64,000 nt of DNA, from assembly GCA_030151225.1 (NCBI GenBank), contig JASLEG010000355.1, positions 1 to 64,000 on the forward strand. Direction: 5' to 3'. Below, in pieces: positions 43,613 through 55,259 of this stretch. Position numbers and translations under genes: made by a program. The notes under the pieces are model-generated. The model saw only the letters and a list, made by a program, of their open reading frames with translations, did not search any database and was not told the DNA's origin. Numbering within the stretch: position 1 is the stretch's first letter; each line of letters opens with the position of its first letter. This stretch comes from Burkholderia sp. GTDB taxonomy: Bacteria > Pseudomonadota > Gammaproteobacteria > Burkholderiales > Burkholderiaceae.

Positions 43613-43635
43613 GATCAATCCGGAAGTAGAAACAA

Positions 43636-43665
43636 AACGGGCCGGTGTGATTCACACCAGCCCGT
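43636..43665 (-). terminator. Terminator-like hairpin between ftsH and folP
   Basis: On the minus strand AACGGGCTGGTGTGA pairs with TCACACCGGCCCGTT with one mismatch, followed by TTGTTTC. It lies just after the ftsH stop, so read-through or a separate promoter must serve folP-glmM. Confidence 0.7.
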
Positions 43666-43687
43666 TCCCCACATCTCGCTGCGAGAT

Positions 43688-45580
43688 TTATGCCGGCGCG
43701 GTCGCGCTGCCCGGCTTGACTTCGGCACCCGCGCCGCCACCCGACGGATCGCTTGCCGGAGGGACGTTGCCGCTGCTCTTGGGCGAGCGCGGCGGGCGGC
43801 CCGCCATGATGTCGTTGATCTGATCGGCGTCGATCGTTTCCCACTCCATCAGCGCGGCCGTCATGGCCTCGACCTTGTCGCGGTTCTCGTCGAGCAGGCG
43901 GCGCGCCAGGCTGTACTGATCGTCGATCACGCGGCGGATTTCCGAGTCGACCTTCTGCTGCGTCGCTTCCGAGATCGCACGCGTGAAGCCCTTGCCGAAC
44001 GGGCCACCGTCGTTCTCGTCGTCGGCATAGACCATCGGCCCGAGCGCGTCGGTCATGCCGAAGCGCGTGACCATCGCGCGGGCGGTCTGGGTCGCCTTGT
44101 TGAAGTCGTCCGACGCGCCGGTGCTGATCAGGTTCATGAACATCTCTTCGGCCACACGGCCACCGAACAGGATCGCGAGACGGTCGAGCAGGTAATCCTT
44201 CGAATACGTTTCGTTGTCGTGCTCGGGCAGCTGCCAGGTCACGCCGAGCGCGCGACCGCGCGGGATGATCGTGACCTTGTGCACCGGATCGGCCTTTGGC
44301 AGCAGCTTCGCCACCACGGCGTGACCGGCTTCGTGATACGCCGTGGCACGCTTCGATTCCTCGCGGATCACGGCCGACTTGCGCTCCGGACCCATGAAGA
44401 TCTTGTCCTTCGCGTCCTCGAAATCCTGCATCTCGACGATGCGCTTGCCGCGGCGAGCCGCGAACAGCGCAGCCTCGTTGACGAGGTTCGCCAGATCGGC
44501 ACCCGAGAAGCCCGGCGTGCCGCGTGCGAGCACCGCCGCATCCACGTCGTTCGAGATCGGCACCTTGCGCAGGTGCACGCGCATGATCTGCTCGCGGCCG
44601 CGGATGTCGGGCAGGCCCACATAGACCTGGCGGTCGAAACGGCCCGGACGCAGCAACGCCTTGTCGAGCACGTCGGAACGGTTCGTCGCGGCGATCACGA
44701 TCACGCCGGAGTTCGCCTCGAAGCCGTCCATTTCCACGAGCATCTGGTTCAGCGTCTGCTCGCGCTCGTCGTTACCGCCGCCCATGCCGGCGCCACGATG
44801 ACGGCCGACCGCGTCGATTTCGTCGATGAACACGATGCACGGTGCATGCTTCTTGGCCTGCTCGAACATGTCGCGCACGCGGGCCGCGCCCACGCCGACG
44901 AACATTTCGACGAAGTCGGAACCGGAGATGCTGAAGAACGGCACCTTCGCCTCGCCGGCGATCGCCCGGGCGAGCAACGTCTTGCCGGTACCCGGGGGCC
45001 CGACCAGCAGCACGCCGCGCGGGATGCGCCCGCCGAGCTTCTGGAATTTCTGGGGATCACGCAGGAAGTCGACGAGCTCGGACACTTCCTCCTTCGCCTC
45101 GTCGCAACCGGCGACGTCGGAGAAGGTCACGGCGTTGTTGTTCTCGTCGATGAGCCGCGCGCGCGACTTGCCGAACGAGAAGGCACCGCCTTTGCCGCCG
45201 CCCTGCATCTGTCTCATCATGTAGAACCAGAACACGATGATCAGCAGCGTCGGCCCGAGGTAATACAGCGCGGACATCAGCGGGCTCGGTTCGTCATCGG
45301 CCTTGCCGCTCACCTGCACGCCGTACTTCATCAGATCGCCGACCATCCAGATGTCGCCGGGCGACACGATCTGGTACTTCTGGCCTTCTGCCGGAGTGAC
45401 GGTGAGGTTGCGGCCCTGCACGATCACGTTCTTGATCTTGCCGCCCTTGGCGTCGTCCATGAACTGCGAATACGACACACCTTCCTGGACGCGGGGCTTG
45501 TCGAACTGCTTGAACACTGTAAACAGCACCAGCGCGATCACAAGCCACACTGCCGCTTTCGAGAACATATTGTTGTTCAA
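43688..45580 (-). CDS. ftsH: ATP-dependent membrane zinc protease FtsH
   Basis: This 630-residue inner-membrane AAA+ protease degrades misfolded membrane proteins and short-lived regulators. Two membrane helices lie at about 7-24 and 104-121. Walker A is GPPGTGKT, the pore loop FVEMFVGVGAARVRDMF, Walker B IVFIDEID, the SRH TNRSDVLDKALLRPGRFD and the zinc site HEAGH. The start is TTG 45580, with GGAG seven bases upstream and a protein N-terminus (MNNNMFSKAAVW) typical of the genus. It is 171 bp after rlmE. Confidence 0.97.
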   Translation of the reverse strand: MNNNMFSKAAVWLVIALVLFTVFKQFDKPRVQEGVSYSQFMDDAKGGKIKNVIVQGRNLTVTPAEGQKYQIVSPGDIWMVGDLMKYGVQVSGKADDEPSPLMSALYYLGPTLLIIVFWFYMMRQMQGGGKGGAFSFGKSRARLIDENNNAVTFSDVAGCDEAKEEVSELVDFLRDPQKFQKLGGRIPRGVLLVGPPGTGKTLLARAIAGEAKVPFFSISGSDFVEMFVGVGAARVRDMFEQAKKHAPCIVFIDEIDAVGRHRGAGMGGGNDEREQTLNQMLVEMDGFEANSGVIVIAATNRSDVLDKALLRPGRFDRQVYVGLPDIRGREQIMRVHLRKVPISNDVDAAVLARGTPGFSGADLANLVNEAALFAARRGKRIVEMQDFEDAKDKIFMGPERKSAVIREESKRATAYHEAGHAVVAKLLPKADPVHKVTIIPRGRALGVTWQLPEHDNETYSKDYLLDRLAILFGGRVAEEMFMNLISTGASDDFNKATQTARAMVTRFGMTDALGPMVYADDENDGGPFGKGFTRAISEATQQKVDSEIRRVIDDQYSLARRLLDENRDKVEAMTAALMEWETIDADQINDIMAGRPPRSPKSSGNVPPASDPSGGGAGAEVKPGSATAPA

Positions 45581-45751
45581 AGCACCACTCCTTCACTCAT
45601 AGACGAGCGCCTGCACTCTTTCCCGCGGCGCTCCTCAGGCATTCTAATCCAGTCCGAAGCCCGTCGCCATAAGGTTCGCCAAACGCGTCAATAGGCAAAT
45701 CCCATGGCCGGCAAGGCTCCCGGCTGGCCAGCGGCATCCGCCGCCAACGCG

Positions 45752-46414
45752 TCAGCGCGGCTGTTTCAGATGCCGACCCAAAATAAACGTCTCCGACGAC
45801 TTGTCGCGCGATGCCTTGGGCTTGCGCGGTGCGACCGTGCGGAACTGCTGCTTGAACTTCTCGACAATCTGGCTGTAGCCGCTGCCGTGAAAGCATTTCA
45901 CCAAAAGGGCGCCATCCGGTTTGAGATGGTTCTGCGAGAACTCGAGCGCAAGATCGCAAACGTGTTCGATCCGGGCCGCGTCCGCCGATGCCACTCCCGA
46001 CAGGTTGGGGGCCATGTCCGAAATTACAAGGTCCACCATCCGACCTTCCAGCACGGCTTCGAGCTGGTGCAGCACCTCATCCTCGCGAAAGTCGCCCTGG
46101 ATGAAGTGCACGTCGGCGATCGGCTCCATCGGCAGCAGGTCGAGCGCGATGATCATGCCGTCGATGCCGCCCTCGCGCTGGGTGTCGCGCTGCTTGCCCT
46201 GCGCGAGCTTGTTGCGCGCGTACTGGCTCCAGCTGCCCGGCGCCGAGCCGAGGTCGACGATGACCTGCCCGGGGCGGATCAGCTTGTCCTGCTCGTCGAT
46301 TTCCTTGAGCTTGTACGCGGCGCGCGCGCGATAGCCTTCCCGTTGCGCCATCTTCACGTACGGGTCGTTGATGTGGTCGTGCAGCCACGACTGATTGAAT
46401 CGGTTCTTTGCCAT
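45752..46414 (-). CDS. rlmE: 23S rRNA 2'-O-ribose methyltransferase
   Basis: This 220-residue RrmJ/FtsJ-type enzyme methylates U2552 of 23S rRNA in the 50S subunit. Motif I is VIVDLGSAPGSWSQY. The catalytic K-D-K-E residues fit RARAAYKLKEID, SDMAPNLSG, LLVKCFHG and the C-terminal SSETFILG. It lies upstream of ftsH and divergent from yhbY, as in many proteobacteria. ATG 46414 lacks a clear Shine-Dalgarno sequence. Confidence 0.95.
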   Translation of the reverse strand: MAKNRFNQSWLHDHINDPYVKMAQREGYRARAAYKLKEIDEQDKLIRPGQVIVDLGSAPGSWSQYARNKLAQGKQRDTQREGGIDGMIIALDLLPMEPIADVHFIQGDFREDEVLHQLEAVLEGRMVDLVISDMAPNLSGVASADAARIEHVCDLALEFSQNHLKPDGALLVKCFHGSGYSQIVEKFKQQFRTVAPRKPKASRDKSSETFILGRHLKQPR

Positions 46415-46638
46415 GCAGGGGGAGAAATGTCTGCCAAATACCACAGAGCCGGCACGATGCGGTGACCGCGCGGCCCGCCCGGGGCCGCCGATCATGCAAT
46501 GGTTTCGTCAGCCCGGTCTTTTGGCGGATAATACGCGTCTTATTCGCGCGGCGGACGCCTCGAAGGGGTTTCGCCGCGATTTTACGTGGTTTTCGCGCGC
46601 GCCTCGCGGCGCGCCGATCTATCGATTCAAGAGTTCCG

Positions 46639-47187
46639 ATGCCTGCCCTTTCGCTTTCCCCTGCCGAGCGCTCCGCGCTGCGTTCGCAAGCCCATGCGCT
46701 GAAGCCCGTGGTTCTGATCGGCGCCGAAGGCCTGACCGACGCCGTGCTGGCCGAGATCAAGGTCCACCTGGGCGCACACCAGCTGATCAAGATCCGCGTG
46801 TTCGGCGACGAGCGCGATGCACGCATCGCGATCTACGAAGCAATATGCGATCGCCTGAACGCCGCGCCGATCCAGCACATCGGCAAGCTGCTGGTGATCT
46901 GGCGCCCCGAGGAAGTCGAGGCGGCGCCCGTGCGTGGCCGCCGTGCCGGCGTGCCGAGCGCGCGCGAGGCCGCCCAGCGCGCCGCCGCCGAACCCGCCAC
47001 CGGCAAGGGCCGCGCACCGCGCACGGTCAAGGTGGTCAAGCACTCGCCCGACGCGAGCCCGGTGCGCAAGCCGCGCGCCACCAAGGTGGTCGTGCGCGGC
47101 AACGAGCGCGTCACCGCGGGCGGCACGGTCAAGCGTGCAAAGAAGCGTCAGCAGAGCACCAAGCGCCCGTTCCAGAACGACAAGTAA
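46639..47187 (+). CDS. yhbY: YhbY-family RNA-binding protein
   Basis: This 182-residue protein has an N-terminal CRM domain (LSPAERSALRSQAHALKPVVL, then VLIGAEGLTDAVLAEI and LIKIRVFGDERDAR). It is found on pre-50S particles in E. coli. The C-terminal 85 residues are a basic Arg/Lys/Ala tail not present in E. coli YhbY (97 aa), probably disordered and RNA-binding. It is divergent from rlmE with 224 bp between. Confidence 0.92.
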   Translation: MPALSLSPAERSALRSQAHALKPVVLIGAEGLTDAVLAEIKVHLGAHQLIKIRVFGDERDARIAIYEAICDRLNAAPIQHIGKLLVIWRPEEVEAAPVRGRRAGVPSAREAAQRAAAEPATGKGRAPRTVKVVKHSPDASPVRKPRATKVVVRGNERVTAGGTVKRAKKRQQSTKRPFQNDK

Positions 47188-47263
47188 GTCACGGCGGGGC
47201 GCGCCCGGTTTTCCTGCGGAACCGGCGGCCCTGCCCTGCCACCCTGGCTGGCCGCCGCAGCGC

Positions 47264-47743
47264 TCAGGCGCCAGCGGCACGTCCCTCGCCCGAGGGAAGG
47301 ATCCACACGAGCCAGAGGCCGAGCACGCTTTCGACCAGATAGAACAGGCTCGACACGCCGTGCAGCATGCCGAAGCGCGCCGCATCGGCCGAATGGGCCA
47401 CGTCGGTGCCGGCCGCCTGCGCAGCCAGGCGGATCGAATCCATGAACGGCTCGATCGCGAAATATCCCGCCAGCACGCACAGCAGCATCGCGCCGACCAG
47501 CGCGCGCGCGCGACGATACGACGTGTCGCCGTCGCGCACGCGCGACTGCGCGACGAGCAGCATCAGCACGCCGCACACGAGGCCGATCAGGCCCTCGATG
47601 CGGAACAGCTTCGCGGCCACGTTGCCGGCCGCCACGCGATCGAGCGTGGTGAACAGCACCGGCGCGACGGCATAGCCGATCGTCAGCAGGCTGCCGACCC
47701 AGACGGTGGAGAGAAAACGGAACACGCGCGGTGCCTGGCGCAT
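47264..47743 (-). CDS. DUF4149 integral membrane protein
   Basis: This 159-residue protein has four membrane helices (VFRFLSTVWVGSLLTIGYAV; GLIGLVCGVLMLLVA; ALVGAMLLCVLAGYFA; SLFYLVESVLGLWLVWIL) with DAARFGMLHGVSS before the last. This is the DUF4149 (TMEM205-like) pattern; the function is unknown. It starts 17 bp after greA and ends the car-greA transcript. Confidence 0.85.
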   Translation of the reverse strand: MRQAPRVFRFLSTVWVGSLLTIGYAVAPVLFTTLDRVAAGNVAAKLFRIEGLIGLVCGVLMLLVAQSRVRDGDTSYRRARALVGAMLLCVLAGYFAIEPFMDSIRLAAQAAGTDVAHSADAARFGMLHGVSSLFYLVESVLGLWLVWILPSGEGRAAGA

Positions 47744-47760
47744 CGGACCGGCTCCCGGGT

Positions 47761-48237
47761 TCAGATGTAGCTGACCGAGATGATCTCGTATTCGCGCACG
47801 CCGCTCGGGGCCTGCACGGCCGCGACGTCGCCTTCCGACTTGCCGATCAGGGCGCGCGCGATCGGCGAGCTGACCGAGATCAGGCCGTGGTCGATGTCGG
47901 CCTCGTCGTCGCCGACGATCTGGTACTTGACGGTATCGCCCGACTCGAGATCCTCGAGCTCGACGGTCGCGGCGAACACCACGCGGCCTTCGGCGTCGAG
48001 CACGGACGGATCGATGATCTGCGCGGCGGACAGCTTCGACTCGAGATCGGCAATCCGACCCTCGATGAAGCCCTGCTTTTCCTTCGCGGCATCATATTCT
48101 GCGTTTTCGGACAGATCGCCCTGCGCACGCGCTTCGGCGATCGCATTGATCACGGCCGGACGCTCGACCGATTTCAGGCGCTGCAGCTCCTCGCGCATCA
48201 GCTCGGCGCCACGCTTGGTCAACGGAATGGTGCTCAT
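47761..48237 (-). CDS. greA: Transcription elongation factor GreA
   Basis: This 158-residue factor rescues backtracked RNA polymerase by promoting transcript cleavage. The N-terminal coiled coil carries the tip acids in AEARAQGDLSENAEYDAAKE. The C-terminal FKBP-like domain ends GDVAAVQAPSGVREYEIISVSY. It is 116 bp after carB, in the gene order usual for beta- and gammaproteobacteria. Confidence 0.97.
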   Translation of the reverse strand: MSTIPLTKRGAELMREELQRLKSVERPAVINAIAEARAQGDLSENAEYDAAKEKQGFIEGRIADLESKLSAAQIIDPSVLDAEGRVVFAATVELEDLESGDTVKYQIVGDDEADIDHGLISVSSPIARALIGKSEGDVAAVQAPSGVREYEIISVSYI

Positions 48238-48353
48238 AAAAACGGCTCAATAAACAAAAACGGGCGTAAAAAAATTACCGCGACTGGGCGCATCTCCATG
48301 AAGCGGGAAACGCGGCCAATCGCGGCCTGTGGTGCCTGGGAAAACCCGACGGC

Positions 48354-51608
<3,255 letters not shown>

Positions 51609-51659
51609 GGCTCGAGTATTCAAGAAGTAATCGTTAATGCGCGCGGTGGCGGGAGGCGT

Positions 51660-52349
51660 TCATCGGATCGTCGCGAAGGCGAGCTTGAGACCGAAGCCGA
51701 TGAACAGACTGCCCACGCCGCCCGCCGCGCCCGCCGCGAGCTTGCGGCGGCGGCGAAACTGTTCGGCAAGACGCGCGCCCGCGAAGATCAGCGTGCTCAG
51801 ATACAGGAAGCTCGTGAACTGCGAGATCGCGCCCAGCACGACGAAGGACACCACCGGATAACGGTAGGTCGGATCGACGAACTGGATGAAGAACGAAATG
51901 AAGAACAGGATCGCCTTCGGATTCAGCAGGCTGACGACGAGCGCCTTGCGGAACGGCCGGTCGCCGTCCACCGTGCGCGCTGCCGGTGCGGCTGCCGCGG
52001 CGGGCCGCAGCGCCGCCTCGGCCGGCGCGCCGCGCGAGCGGAACGCTCGCCAGCCGCCGCGCAGCATGTTGAAACCGATATAGAACAGATAGGCTGCACC
52101 GCCGTACTTGACCACCGAGAACAGCAGCGGGTTGGCCTTCAGCAGCGAGGCGACGCCGGCCGCGGACAGCAGCATCAGCACCGCGTCGCCCACGAACACG
52201 CCGCAGGCCGCGCGATAGCCGGCCTTGACCCCGCGCTGCGCGGCGAGCGACAGCACGTACATCGAATTCGGACCGGGCAGCAGGATGATGAACACCACAC
52301 CCACGACGTAGGTCCAGAAATCCGTGATGCCGAGTGCATGACCGAACAT
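51660..52349 (-). CDS. LysE/RhtB-family amino-acid exporter (LeuE-like)
   Basis: This 229-residue membrane protein has six helices and the family motif FIILLPGPNSMYVL near the N-terminus. GYRAACGVFVGDAVLML, GAAYLFYIGFNML and LLNPKAILFFISFFIQFVD follow, closest to LeuE-type leucine exporters. A hydrophilic Ala-rich insert sits between helices 3 and 4. It lies inside the car operon, 19 bp after carA and 52 bp before carB, so it is almost certainly co-transcribed. The substrate is not proven. Confidence 0.9.
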   Translation of the reverse strand: MFGHALGITDFWTYVVGVVFIILLPGPNSMYVLSLAAQRGVKAGYRAACGVFVGDAVLMLLSAAGVASLLKANPLLFSVVKYGGAAYLFYIGFNMLRGGWRAFRSRGAPAEAALRPAAAAAPAARTVDGDRPFRKALVVSLLNPKAILFFISFFIQFVDPTYRYPVVSFVVLGAISQFTSFLYLSTLIFAGARLAEQFRRRRKLAAGAAGGVGSLFIGFGLKLAFATIR

Positions 52350-52368
52350 GATGCGCCGCTCCCCGCGT

Positions 52369-53511
52369 TCAGGCGTGGGCCTTCGCCGCTTCCATCAGCG
52401 CGGTGAAGCGGTCGAACAGGTAGCCGATGTCGTGCGGGCCCGGCGAGGCTTCCGGGTGGCCCTGGAAGCAGAACGCGGGCTTGTCGGTCAGCTCGAAGCC
52501 CTGCAGCGTGCCGTCGAACAGCGAGACGTGCGTGGCGCGCGCGTTGGCCGGCAGCGAATCGGCGTCCACCGCGAAACCGTGGTTCTGCGAGGTGATCACC
52601 ACGCGGCCGTCGGTCAGGTCCTTCACCGGATGGTTCGCGCCGTGGTGGCCGGTCTTCATCTTCAGGGTCTTGGCGCCGACGGCGAGGCCCATGATCTGGT
52701 GACCGAGGCAGATGCCGAAGGTCGGCACGCCGCGCTCGATGAATTCCTTCGCCGCCGCAATCGCGTAATCGCACGGTTCCGGGTCGCCGGGGCCGTTCGA
52801 CAGGAACACGCCGTCCGGATTCAGCGCGAGCGCATCGGCCGCGCTGGCCTGGGCCGGCAGCACCGTGACGTCGCAGCCGCGCTCGGCCAGCATGCGCAGG
52901 ATGTTGTACTTGACACCGAAATCGTAGGCGACCACCTTGAAGCGCGGCGCGGCCTGCTCGCCGTAGCCGCTGCCGAGGCGCCATTCGGTCTGCTTCCACT
53001 GGAACGGCTTGTCGGTCGACACGACCTTCGCCAGATCCATGCCGGCCAGGCCCGGGAACGAGCGCGCGAGCTCGAGGGCCTTCGCCGCGTCGTCCGAACC
53101 GGCCAGGATGCAACCGCTCTGGGCACCCTTGTCGCGCAGCACGCGCGTGAGCTTGCGGGTGTCGATGCCGGCGATCGCCACCACGCCCTCGGCCTGCAGG
53201 TAGGCGTCGAGCGTCTGGTTCATGCGGAAGTTCGAGGCGAGCACCGGAAGATCGCGGATGATCAGGCCGGCGGCATGCACCTGGGTGGCTTCGACGTCTT
53301 CGCGGTTCACGCCGACGTTACCGATGTGCGGATACGTAAGCGTGACGATCTGCCGCGCATAGCTCGGATCGGTCAGGATTTCCTGATAGCCGGTGATGGC
53401 GGTATTGAACACGACTTCGCCGATCGTATGGCCGGCCGCGCCAATCGAATAACCGCGAAACACCGTACCGTCGGCGAGTGCGAGCAAGGCGGGAGAAAAA
53501 GACGGCAACAC
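52369..53511 (-). CDS. carA: Carbamoyl-phosphate synthase small subunit
   Basis: This 380-residue glutaminase supplies ammonia to CarB. The N-terminal CPSase domain (LALADGTVFRGYSIGA, VVFNTAITGYQEILTDPSY) is followed by a class I GATase with the nucleophile Cys in FGICLGHQIM and the His-Glu pair in GHPEASPGP. The start GTG 53511 has a strong AAGGAG six bases upstream. The mRNA leader is about 225 nt from the promoter at 53745-53773, long enough for control of translation or attenuation. Confidence 0.97.
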   Translation of the reverse strand: MLPSFSPALLALADGTVFRGYSIGAAGHTIGEVVFNTAITGYQEILTDPSYARQIVTLTYPHIGNVGVNREDVEATQVHAAGLIIRDLPVLASNFRMNQTLDAYLQAEGVVAIAGIDTRKLTRVLRDKGAQSGCILAGSDDAAKALELARSFPGLAGMDLAKVVSTDKPFQWKQTEWRLGSGYGEQAAPRFKVVAYDFGVKYNILRMLAERGCDVTVLPAQASAADALALNPDGVFLSNGPGDPEPCDYAIAAAKEFIERGVPTFGICLGHQIMGLAVGAKTLKMKTGHHGANHPVKDLTDGRVVITSQNHGFAVDADSLPANARATHVSLFDGTLQGFELTDKPAFCFQGHPEASPGPHDIGYLFDRFTALMEAAKAHA

Positions 53512-53744
53512 GGGAGACTCCTTGGGAGCACCCTCGCTGCCGACCTGTCATGCCGCGGCCGGTTCGCCTCGCGAGAGGCGGTCGCCGGCGCTCGCTCGAC
53601 TCGCCCGGACGACGCGCCAGGAACGCGCGCGCTGGACAAGCGCAGGCTGCATTCGGCGGCGTCGCGTGCCGGGCGGCAGGCGGCGGAAGACGGGGATTTG
53701 GAGGTAGGCGCTAGGGTGCGGGGTTGAATTGCACAAACCTTCAA

Positions 53745-53773
53745 ATTATAGCTTGAAAGCGGGTTTACCTCAA
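53745..53773 (-). promoter_or_regulatory. Sigma-70 promoter of the car operon
   Basis: On the minus strand -35 TTGAGG (53773-53768) and a perfect -10 TATAAT (53750-53745) are separated by 17 bp. The 5' leader to the carA GTG is GC-rich, and I see no clear leader peptide or PyrR-type hairpin. Confidence 0.75.
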
Positions 53774-53873
53774 ACCCGATCTGTCTCGCCGTGTGTGACA
53801 CCGGTTTGACAAATCGCCAACGATCGCGAACGCACGGGCCGGCGCGGCCAAGAAACCCGCCCGCGCGGGTCCC

Positions 53874-55103
53874 TCACGACGAATGCCGCCCCACCCCGAT
53901 CCGCGCGCCGCCGGGCAGCACGTACCAGATCGCCCCCGCCACCTGCAGCAGCACCAGCACGCTCCAGGCGGCCAGATGCGCGGCCGGCGGGTAATGGCCG
54001 TTCGCGAGCGGCCAGCGCGACAGGACGGCGCCCACCCCCACCTGGAAGCCGAAGATCAGCAGGAAGATCACGAGCGTCAGCGTGGTGTTGGCGCGCCCGA
54101 TCAGGTGCACCGGGAAATGCTCGGCCAGGATCGCGTAGCTGAGGATGCCGATCCCGCCGAACGCGCCATAGCCGGCCCACAGCACGGCGGCCGGCAGCGG
54201 CGCGCGCAGCATGATCGCGAGCTGGACCAGCACGAACAGGCTCATGCCGATCCCGCAGAACGCGTACACCGACACGCCGCGCCGCTCGAGCAGGCGCGCC
54301 AGCACGCCGGTGCCCACGCTGCCGGCCATCATCGCGAGCCCGATCACCGAGACCAGCGCGGCCGCCTCGCGCGGCGCGAAGCCCATCACGTCGCGCAGGT
54401 AGGGGCCAACCCACAGCGACTGCATCGCGTAGAACACGCCCTGGGTGATCACCGAGAACGACGCGACCTTCCAGAACGCGGCGCTCGACAGGATCTGCCA
54501 GGTGCCCTTGAACTGGCTGCCGAGGCTGACCCGGCGGTGCGTGCGCGCCGCGTCCGGCGCGCCGAAGCCGATCAGCGCGGCGATCGCCACCGTGAACACG
54601 GCCAGTCCCGCACACACGGTGCGCCAGCCCACGAAGCCGAGCGTCCACGCGAGCGGCGTGCCCACCGCCACGCCGCCCAGGCCGCCGATCGCCATCACGA
54701 AGCCGTTCACGAGCGGCAGCCGCGCGATCGGAAACTGCTCGGCCAGCGCCTTGAACGCCGCGCCGAGGCACACCGACACGCCGATGCCGATCAGCAGGCG
54801 CCCCGCCATCATCGCGCCGATGCCGTGCGCGAGGCCGAACACGCCGATGCCGGCGGCCGCGAACAGCAGCATCGCGGCAGTCACGCGGCGCGGCCCGAAA
54901 TGGTCGAGCAGCACGCCGGCCGGGATCTGCGCGCCGGCGAAACCGAGGAAGTAGAGGCTCGTGAGCAGGCCGAGATCGGCCGCGGAGAGGCCCAGCTCGT
55001 GGGTGATCAGCGGCGCGAAGCCGAGATTGACGCCGCGAAACACGTAGGACACGAAATAACCGAGCGCGAACAGCACGAACACGCGCAGCTGGACGAAGGA
55101 CAT
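53874..55103 (-). CDS. MFS transporter
   Basis: This 409-residue carrier has twelve predicted membrane helices. It starts LRVFVLFALGYFVSYVFRGVNLG and has the loop 2-3 motif DHFGPRRV (G-X3-D-R-X-G-R-R-like) and GRLLIGIGVSVCLGAAFKALAEQFP. The pattern resembles CynX/NimT- or sugar-phosphate-type MFS porters, but the substrate cannot be stated. It lies between carA and mltD, all on the minus strand. The long gap to carA and a separate transcription unit suggest no link to pyrimidine metabolism. Confidence 0.88.
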   Translation of the reverse strand: MSFVQLRVFVLFALGYFVSYVFRGVNLGFAPLITHELGLSAADLGLLTSLYFLGFAGAQIPAGVLLDHFGPRRVTAAMLLFAAAGIGVFGLAHGIGAMMAGRLLIGIGVSVCLGAAFKALAEQFPIARLPLVNGFVMAIGGLGGVAVGTPLAWTLGFVGWRTVCAGLAVFTVAIAALIGFGAPDAARTHRRVSLGSQFKGTWQILSSAAFWKVASFSVITQGVFYAMQSLWVGPYLRDVMGFAPREAAALVSVIGLAMMAGSVGTGVLARLLERRGVSVYAFCGIGMSLFVLVQLAIMLRAPLPAAVLWAGYGAFGGIGILSYAILAEHFPVHLIGRANTTLTLVIFLLIFGFQVGVGAVLSRWPLANGHYPPAAHLAAWSVLVLLQVAGAIWYVLPGGARIGVGRHSS

Positions 55104-55160
55104 GGCGGCTCACCTTGCATGCGCCGCCCGCGAGGCACGATCGGACGGCAGCCAGACAGA

Positions 55161-55186
55161 AACGCCGTCACCTCGGTGACGGCGTT
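55161..55186 (-). terminator. Intrinsic terminator after mltD
   Basis: AACGCCGTCACC/GGTGACGGCGTT is a perfect 12-bp inverted repeat with a 2-base centre (a 10-bp stem with a 6-nt loop in practice), followed on the minus strand by TCTGTC. It also lies just upstream of the MFS gene. Confidence 0.75.
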
Positions 55187-55259
55187 CGGGGCCGCAGATC
55201 ATATGCCAGGCGCGGCATGTCGGGCAATCGGCCCGACTACCGAGTGGCGCGCACCGCGC

